Notes: generated by a model from the sequence alone, not told the origin. Numbered from the stretch's first letter, positions 26,067 through 35,910 are shown. The stretch: 64,000 nt of DNA from Chryseobacterium gleum (GCA_945881885.1 CAMCVI010000002.1:83710-147709); one strand, 5' to 3'. Made by a program: numbers and translations.

Positions 26067-26543
26067 CTATTTTTCTTTTTGTAAAACTACTGGTAATTGA
26101 AATTCGGTTTTTACTGGAACGCCTCTTTTTATGGCTGGATTAATTTTAGGAAAATCGGTTAACCGCAATTGAAAAATACTATCTAATTGAATTTTATTAT
26201 AGGCAATTGAATCAGAAATAATTGCTTCAAAGTTTACATCTGAATTTGAAGAAATAATTACTTTTACCCTGATGGTATCTATTTGCGGAAACAATTTAGC
26301 AATACTATCATCTTTCAATTTAGCATGCAATTGAGACGACAATGTTTCATAAAAACAAGTTTGTTTACTGTGAGTGTCTGACAAGGAATCGCAAGCTGTA
26401 AATGAAGGAAATTCGTCAACTTGTTCCCAATTTATTTTTTTGAGTTCTTGTTCTAACAGTACGTTTTCGTCAGGCACTTTTTTATCGAAAAACTGGCACG
26501 ATTGCAACAAAAATATTAGGAAAAAAGTAATTACTTTATTCAT
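26067..26543 (-). CDS. Putative lipoprotein with TonB-C-like tail
   Basis: 158 residues from the ATG at 26543 (an upstream ATG adds four residues). A short hydrophobic stretch ends in a lipobox (LLQSC). The C-terminal text FPKINPAIKRGVPV resembles the end of TonB-C domains, where a beta-strand pairs with TonB boxes, but the rest is not diagnostic. It is convergent with the flippase-like gene, with 10 nt between the stops. The functional call is weak. Confidence 0.6.
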   Translation of the reverse strand: MNKVITFFLIFLLQSCQFFDKKVPDENVLLEQELKKINWEQVDEFPSFTACDSLSDTHSKQTCFYETLSSQLHAKLKDDSIAKLFPQIDTIRVKVIISSNSDVNFEAIISDSIAYNKIQLDSIFQLRLTDFPKINPAIKRGVPVKTEFQLPVVLQKEK

Positions 26544-26650
26544 TTTGATTTTCAACTATTTAGATTTTCAAAAATACAATTTTATAGAATATGTTTTATT
26601 GATTTTTTAAATTTTATTCGAACTAATATAAATCGTAACTTTTAAACATA

Positions 26651-26680
26651 AAAAAATCCCAAATGAATCGGGATTTTTTT
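26651..26680 (-). terminator. Terminator of the large Fn3/T9SS gene
   Basis: 10-bp arms (AAAAAATCCC/GGGATTTTTT) around a 9-nt loop. It lies 16 nt after the stop codon on the minus strand. Confidence 0.85.
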
Positions 26681-26695
26681 TATGTTTTATTATGA

Positions 26696-29410
26696 TTATT
26701 TTTTTACAATCTTATGAATGCTTTTTTGATTATCTGCTGAAATAACTTCCAACAAATATAATCCTGGAGTATAGTTTGTTAAATCAAGTTCAGTAGTAGA
26801 AACAGTTACTTTTTTATTGGTAAGTTTTTTACCTAATAAATCGTAAACATTTACTTCAGAAATAGTTTGATTGTTTTTAGATTGAATATTCAAAATTGAA
26901 TTTGTTGGGTTTGGATATACCATAAATTCATGAGATTGGAATGATTCTGATTCTAAAAGGGCCACAAATTCAGTTGTAAACGTGTTGGTAACAATGGCAG
27001 GATTGAAGTCAAAATAAATAGAAGCAGTATTTGGAATAATATCACCTACAGCATATCCTGGTTTTGGCTTAATTTTAAAAGTTACATACCCTTTTCCGAT
27101 GGTAGAATTGGCTACTGAAACTGGCAATTGAATGTTATTAAATTTCCAATTTAATTCTGTACCTACTCTATCTAATTCATAAGTATGACTTGAGCTAATC
27201 ATAGATAAAGTATTTTCGTCCAACTTATTATTTAAAACATCATTTATTCTTACATTTATAGCACTAGCATTTCCTGTATTTTCAAAACGAATTGTATAAT
27301 ATAAATAATCATTAGAGGTGAAACTTGAATGTAATATTTGAGGCCCACGGGCTTCCATTTTATCATTTGGATCGTAAGCATTTATAACCATTTGAGATAA
27401 CGTATTGCTATTATTTTCCATTACCACATCCCCAGAAATTGGCACTATAGATGCTTGACTAACTAAATATTCTCCAGCATTTACTGTTGGAATAGTTGGC
27501 ACTAACATGACAACATTAATTGTCCTAACTTCAAAAGGTAATAAGTTGGTGAAGTTAAAAGTAAATCCTGTTGCTGTACTAGTTGTAGCTGGAGTAGTTG
27601 AAACTAATGTTACTGCTGAAGGTTTTGAGAACGTTACTGTTCCAGAAGGAATAGTTTGATTTCCTAAATTTGCATAAACAACTCTATTGATATAATTAAA
27701 CCCTGGTCTTGGCGCATTAAATGGCACAACTGCAACTCCAAAATCGTTATAATTTTGAAGGGAAGTTACTGGAAAATTATAAGTTGACATTCCTGCTCCT
27801 GTTGGTGTTAAATTTAAAAACTGAGAAGGATTTACACTATACATAGTAGCATATGCTGGGTTTACTCCAAAAGAAACATCGTAAGCATTAGTAGTAACCA
27901 TATCATAAATACTAAATGATCCTGTTGGAGCAATTATATTATGAACAACGCCATTATCATTTTTCTCGTACGTAAACTTTCCTAAAGGGAAATTAACTTC
28001 TCCAGTATCTTTTGTACCATTATTATTTGCATCTAAAAAGGCATTAAATGTAAAACCTGTACAGTTTATTATTCCAGTAGAAGTTGACATATTATTAATA
28101 GTTACAAATCCATTTTGATTAGAGAAATTAGTAACCATCATTAAATAATATTTTCCTGCCTGTGCATTTTGAATTACTGGATATTCAGTAGAAGCTGCCG
28201 AATAACTACAGCTAACAATATTATTTGGTCCAACTAAATTACAACTTGAAGTGCCGCTAGTAAAGGGGCCATAAATGATATAATCTACATCTTGATTGTT
28301 AAAATTAGGGGCATTATTTCCTTGTGTAATTACTAAATTAATAGTTCCAGAAGCGCTAATTGGTAGGTAAAACCATGTTGGATTAGGGGTAGTGTTTAAA
28401 CATCCTGAAGCTCCTGAACTAGCTACACTAATTGTATTTGTAAAAGGAACACCTAGAGAATTACATAATAGATTTGCATTTGCACAAGATGAAGCTAAAT
28501 TACAATTTGATTGCGCAAAAACAGTTCTTGGATATATTTTATCACATGCATTTCCAATAATTTCTCTAATAAAAATAGTGCTACTTAATGCGGAAACAGG
28601 AACTACAAAATTAGTAGCTGGTGTTAAAGGATTTACTTGGTTTTGTGCAGCTATCAGTGTTGGATAATATATTAATGCGTTATTCGTATTAATTACTGCT
28701 TGTGAAGTCGTTAAATCAAACACCACTTGTTGGTCGTTATTATCATCACATTGCACCATAGGATTTAAGGCTGGCATAACTTGATAATCAACAGCATTAA
28801 TTGTGAAACCACTAATTTGCATCATATTTCCAGAAGAAATTTCTGTAGCTCTAGAAAAAATAGTATAACTTCCTTGGTTTACACAATGTGGACTTACCAG
28901 AGGATTAGCGCCAGAAACAGCATCCGCTTGAGAAGAATGATACGATACCGTATATAAATTTGCAGGTTGATTTGCTAAAATATTTGGCGTGTTGCTAGCT
29001 AAATTAAAACATCCGAAACCATTTGTTACACAAGCCGTCATGCTTTGTGGTTGACCAAACTGTGGCGGGCAAGGCAAAGTTGTAAAAGTTAGTAAAATAC
29101 TTGGTGGACTAATTACATTAGGCGAACAAACCGAAACAATTTGAGCAGAACATGTAGTTCCACAAGGTAAACCTGTTAAAACATATGGACTTGTTTGTGC
29201 AGTAAAATTTCCAGCAACAGTAGTTCCATTCATAAATAATTGAATATTGTATTCTGAAGTAGTTGTTGAAGTATTCGAAACCCAAGAAAGTGTTACGGAA
29301 TTGTTTGTAATATTTGACACAAAAACATTCGTAGGCGGCAAACATTGAGCCTTTACAAAGTTAATTGTAACACTAATAAGAACTAATAATACAAGTAATT
29401 TTTTCTTCAT
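26696..29410 (-). CDS. Large secreted protein with Fn3 and T9SS sorting domains
   Basis: 904 residues. A signal peptide (cleaved near residue 21) is followed by a fibronectin III domain (about residues 24-112). A region of beta-rich domains follows, including a PPC-like stretch (about 300-440). A conserved DUF7619-like C-terminal domain (IRFENTGNASA, ASIYFDFNPAI) comes next, and then a type A sorting domain (VYPNPTNSI to KIVKK). No catalytic motif is visible, so a surface adhesin or binding role is likely. It has its own terminator and stands alone. Confidence 0.85.
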   Translation of the reverse strand: MKKKLLVLLVLISVTINFVKAQCLPPTNVFVSNITNNSVTLSWVSNTSTTTSEYNIQLFMNGTTVAGNFTAQTSPYVLTGLPCGTTCSAQIVSVCSPNVISPPSILLTFTTLPCPPQFGQPQSMTACVTNGFGCFNLASNTPNILANQPANLYTVSYHSSQADAVSGANPLVSPHCVNQGSYTIFSRATEISSGNMMQISGFTINAVDYQVMPALNPMVQCDDNNDQQVVFDLTTSQAVINTNNALIYYPTLIAAQNQVNPLTPATNFVVPVSALSSTIFIREIIGNACDKIYPRTVFAQSNCNLASSCANANLLCNSLGVPFTNTISVASSGASGCLNTTPNPTWFYLPISASGTINLVITQGNNAPNFNNQDVDYIIYGPFTSGTSSCNLVGPNNIVSCSYSAASTEYPVIQNAQAGKYYLMMVTNFSNQNGFVTINNMSTSTGIINCTGFTFNAFLDANNNGTKDTGEVNFPLGKFTYEKNDNGVVHNIIAPTGSFSIYDMVTTNAYDVSFGVNPAYATMYSVNPSQFLNLTPTGAGMSTYNFPVTSLQNYNDFGVAVVPFNAPRPGFNYINRVVYANLGNQTIPSGTVTFSKPSAVTLVSTTPATTSTATGFTFNFTNLLPFEVRTINVVMLVPTIPTVNAGEYLVSQASIVPISGDVVMENNSNTLSQMVINAYDPNDKMEARGPQILHSSFTSNDYLYYTIRFENTGNASAINVRINDVLNNKLDENTLSMISSSHTYELDRVGTELNWKFNNIQLPVSVANSTIGKGYVTFKIKPKPGYAVGDIIPNTASIYFDFNPAIVTNTFTTEFVALLESESFQSHEFMVYPNPTNSILNIQSKNNQTISEVNVYDLLGKKLTNKKVTVSTTELDLTNYTPGLYLLEVISADNQKSIHKIVKK

Positions 29411-29572
29411 TTTATATATTTTTAATTATTTTTTAATATTTTAAAAGGTTAAATATAAGCAAATTATAATATAAAAAGTAATTATGTAGAAAAAAAGACA
29501 AAATGAAAAAAACTCACACGAAAGACATCTTAAAATTTTATTTTAGAAGAAATAAAGAAACATATTTAAATC

Positions 29573-29602
29573 AAAAAAGCCATCCACAAAGTGGAAAGCT
29601 TT
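29573..29602 (-). terminator. Second hairpin terminator downstream of tRNA-Asp
   Basis: The arms 29576-29587 and 29591-29602 pair at 10 of 12 positions around a 3-nt loop. The A-run 29573-29578 gives a U-tract on the minus transcript. It is the second hairpin after the tRNA. Confidence 0.5.
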
Positions 29603-29690
29603 TCATTGGTCTAACTACTAAACCTTTGTTCGCCAAAGCGAACCAAACAACACAACTGCGTTTATCTTGAAGCCTCAAGATATTTGGGCA

Positions 29691-29720
29691 AAAAAGCACT
29701 CTAATAAATTAGAATGCTTC
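29691..29720 (-). terminator. Terminator of tRNA-Asp
   Basis: Arms AAGCACTCTA/TAGAATGCTT with one G-U pair; the A-run 29691-29695 becomes a U-tract on the minus strand. It lies about 12 nt after the tRNA. Confidence 0.7.
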
Positions 29721-29731
29721 CCAAAATTTTG

Positions 29732-29805
29732 CGGTCTGGACGGGACTCGAACCCGCGACCCCCTGCGTGACAGGCAGGTATTCTAACCAACTGAACTACC
29801 AAACC
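29732..29805 (-). tRNA. tRNA-Asp (GTC)
   Basis: A 74-nt cloverleaf. The acceptor stem is GGTTTGG/CCAGACC (with one G-U), the anticodon stem CCTGC/GCAGG with loop CTGTCAC and anticodon GTC, the variable loop GGGTC and the T loop TTCGAGT. CCA is not encoded. An exact-consensus promoter lies upstream and a terminator downstream, so it is transcribed on its own. Confidence 0.95.
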
Positions 29806-29823
29806 GTTGCTCTAATGCGAGTG

Positions 29824-29854
29824 CAAATATACTACAGTTTTTGATACTTGCAAA
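29824..29854 (-). promoter_or_regulatory. Promoter of tRNA-Asp
   Basis: On the minus strand: TTTG (29851-29854), 19 nt, TATATTTG (29824-29831). An exact Bacteroidota consensus, ending 18 nt before the tRNA. Confidence 0.75.
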
Positions 29855-29890
29855 TATTTTAGTGAAAAAAGTAAGAAATAAAAAGCCGTA

Positions 29891-30817
29891 TTACCCAAAC
29901 TTCTGTTTTTCAATTAAATATGTAGTAAGTATTTTTTCAAAATTTTCATCTACTGAAACTGGAACATATTTAATTTTATAAGAAGCACAGGTATTTGAAA
30001 TATTTTCAAAATAAGAATTTACTATTTTCTCATAACTTTCTTTCATGTTTTCTGCAAATAGGTTTATTTCTTCACCTGTTTCCCTATCTATAAATTTTCT
30101 GGGCACATTGTCGAAATCAAAATTTAATTCTGTTTTTTTATCAAAAACATGAAACAATACCACTTTGTGTTTGTTGTGCTTTAAATGTTGTAATGCACTA
30201 AATAACTTTTGATTTTCCTCGTCGATAAACATATCTGTGAACAAAATAATCATGGAACGACGGTGCACTTTTTCGGCAATTTGATGCAGAAACGTAATCG
30301 TATCTGTTTTTTTAGTTTGTTTTGAATCATTCAAAATGTTTTCAAACTGATTTAAAATCATTCTGTGATGGCGTTCACTTCCTTTTTCCGAAGCGTAATA
30401 TTCATACTTATCAGAATATACAGAAACCCCAACAGCATCGCGTTGTTTCTTTAATAAATTCATCAAAACTGCAGCTGCTAAAATAGAAAAACCAATTTTA
30501 CTTTCAGAAAAATTTTGATTGGTTTTTAATTTTGGGTAATGCATAGACGATGAATTATCAATTATTAGATGACATCGTAAATTGGTTTCTTCTTCGTATT
30601 TTTTGGTGTATAACCTATCTGTTTTGGCAAATAATTTCCAATCGATATGTTTGGTGCTTTCTCCTGAATTATAAATTTTATGCTCGGCAAATTCGGCAGA
30701 AAAACCATGAAACGGACTTTTGTGCATTCCAGAAATAAAACCTTCAACTATTTGATTGGCCAAAAGTTCTAAATTTTTAAATTGGGATATTTTTTCGAGT
30801 TGCGTGTCTAAAATCAT
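29891..30817 (-). CDS. DUF58 domain protein
   Basis: 308 residues with the DUF58 signature: an F-A-E-H-K-x-Y-N-S-G-E-S-T-K-H-I-D-W stretch around residues 46-62, then a von Willebrand A-like fold with DNSSSMHYP as the metal-site sequence. DUF58 proteins usually sit with MoxR ATPases and BatA-like proteins; no such gene is present here, only trxA and dnaE upstream. It is probably cytoplasmic. The role is unclear. Confidence 0.85.
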   Translation of the reverse strand: MILDTQLEKISQFKNLELLANQIVEGFISGMHKSPFHGFSAEFAEHKIYNSGESTKHIDWKLFAKTDRLYTKKYEEETNLRCHLIIDNSSSMHYPKLKTNQNFSESKIGFSILAAAVLMNLLKKQRDAVGVSVYSDKYEYYASEKGSERHHRMILNQFENILNDSKQTKKTDTITFLHQIAEKVHRRSMIILFTDMFIDEENQKLFSALQHLKHNKHKVVLFHVFDKKTELNFDFDNVPRKFIDRETGEEINLFAENMKESYEKIVNSYFENISNTCASYKIKYVPVSVDENFEKILTTYLIEKQKFG

Positions 30818-30870
30818 ATCGTAAATATAAGAAAAGATTTTAAATTCTGTATGAAAGTTAAATCATAAAA

Positions 30871-30896
30871 AAAGGTTCAACTTACGATGAACCTTT
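30871..30896 (-). terminator. Terminator of trxA
   Basis: Perfect 9-bp arms AAAGGTTCA/TGAACCTTT with an 8-nt loop, and an A-run on the plus strand. It follows the trxA stop by 22 nt. Confidence 0.8.
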
Positions 30897-30918
30897 AATT
30901 ATATCTATTTACTATCGA

Positions 30919-31236
30919 TTATAGTATTGCGTCGATTGCGTCTGTGTAAGTTTTTTTAGGAGCCACTCCTACTTGTCTTCCAACTACTTCTCCGTTTTGA
31001 AACATTAATACGGTTGGAATATTTCTTACGCCATATTTTGCAGCAAATTCTTGATTGGCATCTACATCTACTTTACCAACAACTGCTTTTCCTTCATATT
31101 CTGTAGCTACTTCATCAATAATTGGGCCAACCATTCTACATGGTCCGCACCAAGCAGCCCAAAAATCTACTACTACTGGTTTGTCTGATTTTAATACTAC
31201 TTCCTCAAAAGTAGCGTCTGTAATTGCTAATGCCAT
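30919..31236 (-). CDS. trxA: Thioredoxin
   Basis: 105 residues with the active site FWAAWCGPCRMVGP. A full-length classical thioredoxin without signal peptide: cytosolic disulfide reductase. The cis-proline motif NIPT (VRNIPTVLMF) is present. It has its own TATTTTTG box at 31278-31285 and a terminator. Confidence 0.97.
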   Translation of the reverse strand: MALAITDATFEEVVLKSDKPVVVDFWAAWCGPCRMVGPIIDEVATEYEGKAVVGKVDVDANQEFAAKYGVRNIPTVLMFQNGEVVGRQVGVAPKKTYTDAIDAIL

Positions 31237-31277
31237 ATTTTTTATATTTATTTTTTAATACTTTGATTATTATAATG

Positions 31278-31285
31278 CAAAAATA
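31278..31285 (-). promoter_or_regulatory. -7 promoter element of trxA
   Basis: TATTTTTG on the minus strand, 41 nt before the trxA ATG. The -33 match (TTTC) at 19 nt is weak. Confidence 0.45.
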
Positions 31286-31344
31286 GAAAATATATTTTAG
31301 CTGCGAAAAAAATTATGATTTCTTTTACCTATTTAAGAATTAGA

Positions 31345-31377
31345 GAAATCAATTTATAGTTTTTAATAATTGATTTC
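31345..31377 (-). terminator. Perfect inverted repeat between dnaE and trxA
   Basis: GAAATCAATT (31345-31354) and AATTGATTTC (31368-31377) are an exact 10-bp inverted repeat with a 13-nt loop. The low GC makes a weak hairpin. It lies 6 nt after the dnaE stop, so a dnaE terminator or an operator are both possible. Confidence 0.4.
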
Positions 31378-31382
31378 ATTGA

Positions 31383-34300
31383 TTAATTCAATTTAAAATT
31401 AACTTGCATTTTTTCTAAACCTTCCAACAAATCCTTTGAAATATTAATTTTTAGTTTCCTGCTTGGCATTTCTAACTTGTTTTTTATAATAGTTTCTTCA
31501 ATTTCTTCCATTTGATTTTCTATTAAAATCTCAGCGTTATTTTCTACCTCATCATCTATTTCAACAAGATTTTCTTCTTGAAGTTCTTCGTCAATTTCAA
31601 TTTCTCTTTTTACAAATCGTTTTACTTTTTCTAATTCTAATAATTCGAAAGTCACATTAAAATCTCCTTTATGATTAGAGAAAAGTTCATTTAATTTCGA
31701 TATTAATTGTTCTTTTAATTCTTCAACAGGCAACTGTATGGTTAATTTTTTTGCAAAATCTGGCAACACATCTTGTAAACTTTGCAGGTGTGTAAAATTA
31801 ATTCTTGGTTCTGATTTTTTTCCTGTTTCTTTATTTGGCCAACCTTCTTTTACGAAAATTTTGATAAAAACAAATTGGTTTGCTACCAAGTAATGTCTGA
31901 ATTTCAAATATTCATCATTAAATATTCTAAATTCAAAACTTTCTTCGTACCCTTCAATAGTAAACGTTGCCCAACCTTTGTTTTGTTGCGTGGTGCGATG
32001 TTGCACATTGGAAACAATTCCACCAAAAGATAAATTTTTTCCTATTAATGGTTCTAAATTATGCAAAGCTTGTAATTTGGTGTTGCAAAAATATTTCATT
32101 TCAAATTTATAATCGTCCAGCGGATGTCCTGAAATATAAATTCCGACTACTTCTTTTTCACGAGATAATTTTTCTAAAGTGTTCCATTCAACACAAGGAG
32201 GCACAATTGGTTCGGCAATTTGAACATCTGAAGCATCGCCAAATAAACTTACTTGAGAAGAGTTTTCATTTTCTTGAAACTTTGCACCAAAACGGATTGC
32301 TTTTTCCAAAAATGTAATATTGTCTCCATCGGAATGAAAATATTGTGCACGATGTGTATTTCCAAATTCATCAAAACCACCTGCTAATGCTAAGTTTTCA
32401 AATGCTTTTTTATTTGCTGCACGCAAATCAATTCGTTTTGCTAAATCGAAAATAGATTTAAAACGGCCTTCTTTTCTTACTTCAACTATTGTTTTTACTG
32501 CATTTTCTCCAACACCTTTAATTGCGCCCATTCCGAAGCGAATTGCATTGTTATCATTAACTGTAAACTTATAAAAAGATTCATTTACGTCCGGACCTAA
32601 AACTTCTAAGCCCATTCGTTTGCATTCTTCCATAAAAAAAGAAACGGATTTGATTTCATTCATATTATTAGAAAGCACCGCCGCCATATATTCCGCAGGA
32701 TAATGGGCTTTTAAATAGGCCGTTTGATAGGCAATCCAAGCATAACATGTAGAGTGAGATTTATTGAATGCATAACTCGCAAATGCTTCCCAGTCTTTCC
32801 AAATTTTTTCTAATACTTTTGCATCATGTCCTTTTTCTGCTGCTTGCGCAATGAATTTTGGCTTCATTTTATCCAAGACTGGCTTGTCTTTTTTACCCAT
32901 AGCTTTACGAAGTACGTCGGCATCACCTTTTGTAAATCCAGCTAATGATTGCGACAAAAGCATTACTTGCTCTTGATACACCGTAATTCCGTAGGTTTCT
33001 GCTAAATATTCTTCACAAGCATCTAAATCGTACGCAATGGGTTCTAACCCATTTTTTCTTCGCACAAAAGAAGGAATATATTCTAACGGACCAGGTCGAT
33101 ATAATGCATTCATGGCAATTAAATCTCCAAAAACCGTTGGTTTTAGATCTTTTAAATACTTTTGCATTCCTGGCGATTCGTATTGAAAAATACCTACCGT
33201 TTCGCCACGCTGGAATAATTCGTATGTTTTTTTATCGTCTATAGGAAATGCATCGGGATCTAAATCAATATTTCGTTTATATTTTACGAGTTTAACCGTG
33301 TCTTTTATAAGTGTTAAGGTTTTTAAACCTAAGAAGTCCATTTTTAATAAACCGGCACTTTCGGCTACTGCATTATCAAACTGTGTAACATACAAATCCG
33401 AATCTTTTGCTGTGGTTACGGGTACGAAATTGGTAATATCATCTGGCGTAATAATTACCCCGCATGCGTGAATTCCTGTATTACGAAGCGATCCTTCTAA
33501 TATTTTTGCTTGTTGAATAGTTTCTCCAGAAAGCTCTCCTTGATTGGCAATTTCAATTAGTTCCTTAACACGTTCAAATTCATCTGAACGAACGGCTTTT
33601 TTAACATCTTCCTCTTTTTCGGATAAAAAGCGTGCTAAATTCCATTTTCCTGGCATCATTGCTGGTATTAATTTCGCAATTCTATCCGCTTCGAATAAAG
33701 GTAAATCTAAAACTCGTGCTGTATCACGAATAGCCGATTTCGTAGCCATTTTTCCATAGGTGATAATTTGGGCAACCTGATTGGAACCATATTTTTTAAT
33801 AACATAATCCATAACTTTACTTCGGCCTTCGTCATCAAAATCAATATCAATATCGGGCATCGACACACGGTCTGGATTTAAGAAACGCTCGAAAAGCAGG
33901 TTGTATAATAACGGATCAATATTGGTTATCCATAAGCAATAGGCAACTACTGAACCTGCTGCAGAACCCCTACCCGGTCCAACAGAAACATCCATTTTTC
34001 GCGCTTCGGCAATGAAATCTTGTACAATTAAAAAATAACCTGGATAACCTGAATTGCTAATTGTTAAAAGTTCAAAATCGATACGTTCTTTTATTTCGTC
34101 AGTTATTTCACCGTAACGTTTTTTGGCACCTTCGTAGGTTAAATGTCGTAAATAAGCATTTTCCCCGCGAACTCCTTTATCTTGAAGATCTTCAGGCACG
34201 TGAAATTGTTCTGGTATATCAAATTTTGGCAATAAAACATCTCGCGAAAGCGAATATATTTCAATTTTATCTACAATTTCTTGAATATTACTTATGGCTT

Positions 34301-35909
34301 CCGGAGATTGCGGAAACATTCTTTTCATTTCGTTGGTAGATTTGAAATAATATTCTTGATTGGGCAACCCATATCGGTATCCACGTCCACGACCAATTGG
34401 TGTTGCTTGTTTTTCACCCTCTTTCACACATAATAAAATATCGTGCGCATTGGCATCTTCTTTATTGATGTAAAACGTATTGTTTGTAGCAATTAGCTTT
34501 ACATTATGCTTTTTAGAAAACTGAATTAGGGTATTGTTTACCGCTTTTTCATCCTCTTGATTGTGATTCATTAATTCGATATACAAATCAGCACCAAATT
34601 GTTCTTTCCACCACAACAAGGATTCTTCCGCTTGATTTTCTCCAAGATTCAGGATTTTATTTGGCACTTCACCGTATAAACTTCCCGTTAAAACAATAAT
34701 GTCTTCTTTATATTGTTTGATTAATTCTTTATCTATTCGAGGCACATAGTAAAAACCATCCGTAAAAGCTTTTGAAGATAATTTGGCTAAATTATGATAC
34801 CCGTTTTTGTTCTTAGCTAAGAAAACGATTTGGTAGCCGTTGTCTTTATTTGATTTATCTTTATGATTGTTGCACACGAAAAATTCGCAACCCACAATTG
34901 GTTTGATAGTTGTTTCTGTTGGTTGTTCGCCTGCTTCAGCTAATTCTTTATTTTTAGCTTCGGCTGTTTTATTGTGATTTAAAATACCACTAACAAATTG
35001 AAAAGCACCCATCATGTTTCCAATATCTGTAAGGGCAACTGCTGGCATTTTTTGCTTTACAGTGTTTTCAATTAAATTAGGAATGGAAATAGTAGATTGT
35101 AATATCGAAAACTGTGAATGGTTATGCAAATGTGCAAAAGCAACACCTGAAATATCTTCTAATTTTTCTGGTAAAATATCAACGTCTTTTGGAAGTTGTT
35201 GTTGTAATTTTTCTCTTAAAGTTGCTGAAGCCTGTTTTAAATTAACGTGTTTTAATCCGATTGGTTTTACTACTGGATTGTTAGTTCTAAAATTTGTGTA
35301 AAATTCTTCAGTAACTGGTAATTCTTTAGAATTAAAATTGCCGCGTTTAACTAATTCTAAAAAACAACGTGTTGTAGCTTCCACATCAGCAGTAGCATTA
35401 TGGGCTTCTGCAAATTTTTCGTTAAATAAATATTCGTGTAATTCTGTTAAAGTGGGTAGTTTAAATTTTCCACCTCGGCCACCAGGTAATTTTAATAATA
35501 ACGCAGTAGTTTCTGTACATGTATCTAAAATAGGCATTTTCGTTAAATCGGTAGCTATCCCAAATCGATGAAATTCGCAACCCATAATATTTACATCAAA
35601 ACCTACATTTTGTCCTACAATATATTTTGAATTTGATAAAGCAATGTTGAATTTTTCGAGGATATCACTTAAAACATAACCATCTTGATTGGCTAATTCT
35701 GTTGAAATTCCGTGAATTCTTTCTGCATCGAAAGGAATATTATAGCCTTCTGGTTTAATTAAATAATCTTGATGTTCGATAAGGTTTCCCATATCGTCAT
35801 GTAATTGCCAAGCAATTTGCACACAACGAGGCCAATTGTTAGTATCTGTGATTGGAGCAGACCAACTTTTGGGTAAACCTGTGGTTTCAGTATCGAAGAT
35901 TAAATACAT
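31383..35909 (-). CDS. dnaE: DNA polymerase III alpha subunit with fused N-terminal 3'-5' exonuclease
   Basis: The replicative polymerase, 1508 residues. The N-terminal about 190 residues form a DnaQ-like exonuclease with a complete DEDDh set: D6 and E8 (FDTETTG), D105, H170 and D175. The PHP domain starts near residue 255 (AHLHNHSQFSIL), but later ligand positions read SILQS instead of LLDG and TDIGN instead of TDHGN. The polymerase core is normal, with PDIDIDFDDEGR and the R-x-T-G-x-H-A-C-G region. The C-terminus has OB-fold and tail parts. Exonuclease-fused DnaE is known from Bacteroidota, and the fused domain may supply the proofreading that the PHP site has lost. Leader words lie at 35911-35950. 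Confidence 0.96.
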   Translation of the reverse strand: MYLIFDTETTGLPKSWSAPITDTNNWPRCVQIAWQLHDDMGNLIEHQDYLIKPEGYNIPFDAERIHGISTELANQDGYVLSDILEKFNIALSNSKYIVGQNVGFDVNIMGCEFHRFGIATDLTKMPILDTCTETTALLLKLPGGRGGKFKLPTLTELHEYLFNEKFAEAHNATADVEATTRCFLELVKRGNFNSKELPVTEEFYTNFRTNNPVVKPIGLKHVNLKQASATLREKLQQQLPKDVDILPEKLEDISGVAFAHLHNHSQFSILQSTISIPNLIENTVKQKMPAVALTDIGNMMGAFQFVSGILNHNKTAEAKNKELAEAGEQPTETTIKPIVGCEFFVCNNHKDKSNKDNGYQIVFLAKNKNGYHNLAKLSSKAFTDGFYYVPRIDKELIKQYKEDIIVLTGSLYGEVPNKILNLGENQAEESLLWWKEQFGADLYIELMNHNQEDEKAVNNTLIQFSKKHNVKLIATNNTFYINKEDANAHDILLCVKEGEKQATPIGRGRGYRYGLPNQEYYFKSTNEMKRMFPQSPEAISNIQEIVDKIEIYSLSRDVLLPKFDIPEQFHVPEDLQDKGVRGENAYLRHLTYEGAKKRYGEITDEIKERIDFELLTISNSGYPGYFLIVQDFIAEARKMDVSVGPGRGSAAGSVVAYCLWITNIDPLLYNLLFERFLNPDRVSMPDIDIDFDDEGRSKVMDYVIKKYGSNQVAQIITYGKMATKSAIRDTARVLDLPLFEADRIAKLIPAMMPGKWNLARFLSEKEEDVKKAVRSDEFERVKELIEIANQGELSGETIQQAKILEGSLRNTGIHACGVIITPDDITNFVPVTTAKDSDLYVTQFDNAVAESAGLLKMDFLGLKTLTLIKDTVKLVKYKRNIDLDPDAFPIDDKKTYELFQRGETVGIFQYESPGMQKYLKDLKPTVFGDLIAMNALYRPGPLEYIPSFVRRKNGLEPIAYDLDACEEYLAETYGITVYQEQVMLLSQSLAGFTKGDADVLRKAMGKKDKPVLDKMKPKFIAQAAEKGHDAKVLEKIWKDWEAFASYAFNKSHSTCYAWIAYQTAYLKAHYPAEYMAAVLSNNMNEIKSVSFFMEECKRMGLEVLGPDVNESFYKFTVNDNNAIRFGMGAIKGVGENAVKTIVEVRKEGRFKSIFDLAKRIDLRAANKKAFENLALAGGFDEFGNTHRAQYFHSDGDNITFLEKAIRFGAKFQENENSSQVSLFGDASDVQIAEPIVPPCVEWNTLEKLSREKEVVGIYISGHPLDDYKFEMKYFCNTKLQALHNLEPLIGKNLSFGGIVSNVQHRTTQQNKGWATFTIEGYEESFEFRIFNDEYLKFRHYLVANQFVFIKIFVKEGWPNKETGKKSEPRINFTHLQSLQDVLPDFAKKLTIQLPVEELKEQLISKLNELFSNHKGDFNVTFELLELEKVKRFVKREIEIDEELQEENLVEIDDEVENNAEILIENQMEEIEETIIKNKLEMPSRKLKINISKDLLEGLEKMQVNFKLN

Positions 35910-35910
35910 A

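Larger units (their letters stand above)
29411..29730. other. 320-nt intergenic stretch with hairpins and one small open frame
   Basis: There is no recognised gene. A 55-codon frame runs from ATG 29503 to TGA 29670 on the plus strand, with a basic product. It overlaps two hairpins: 29576-29602 (stem about 11 bp), and 29639-29654 area GTTCGC/GCGAAC (perfect 6-bp stem). CTTGAAGCCTCAAG makes a third. I cannot decide between a tRNA-downstream structured tail and a small gene. Confidence 0.3.

Noticed and set aside
29631..29670. Possible CRISPR-like or rRNA fragment near tRNA-Asp
   Set aside because: There are no regular repeats, and the hairpins do not match any rRNA segment I know.
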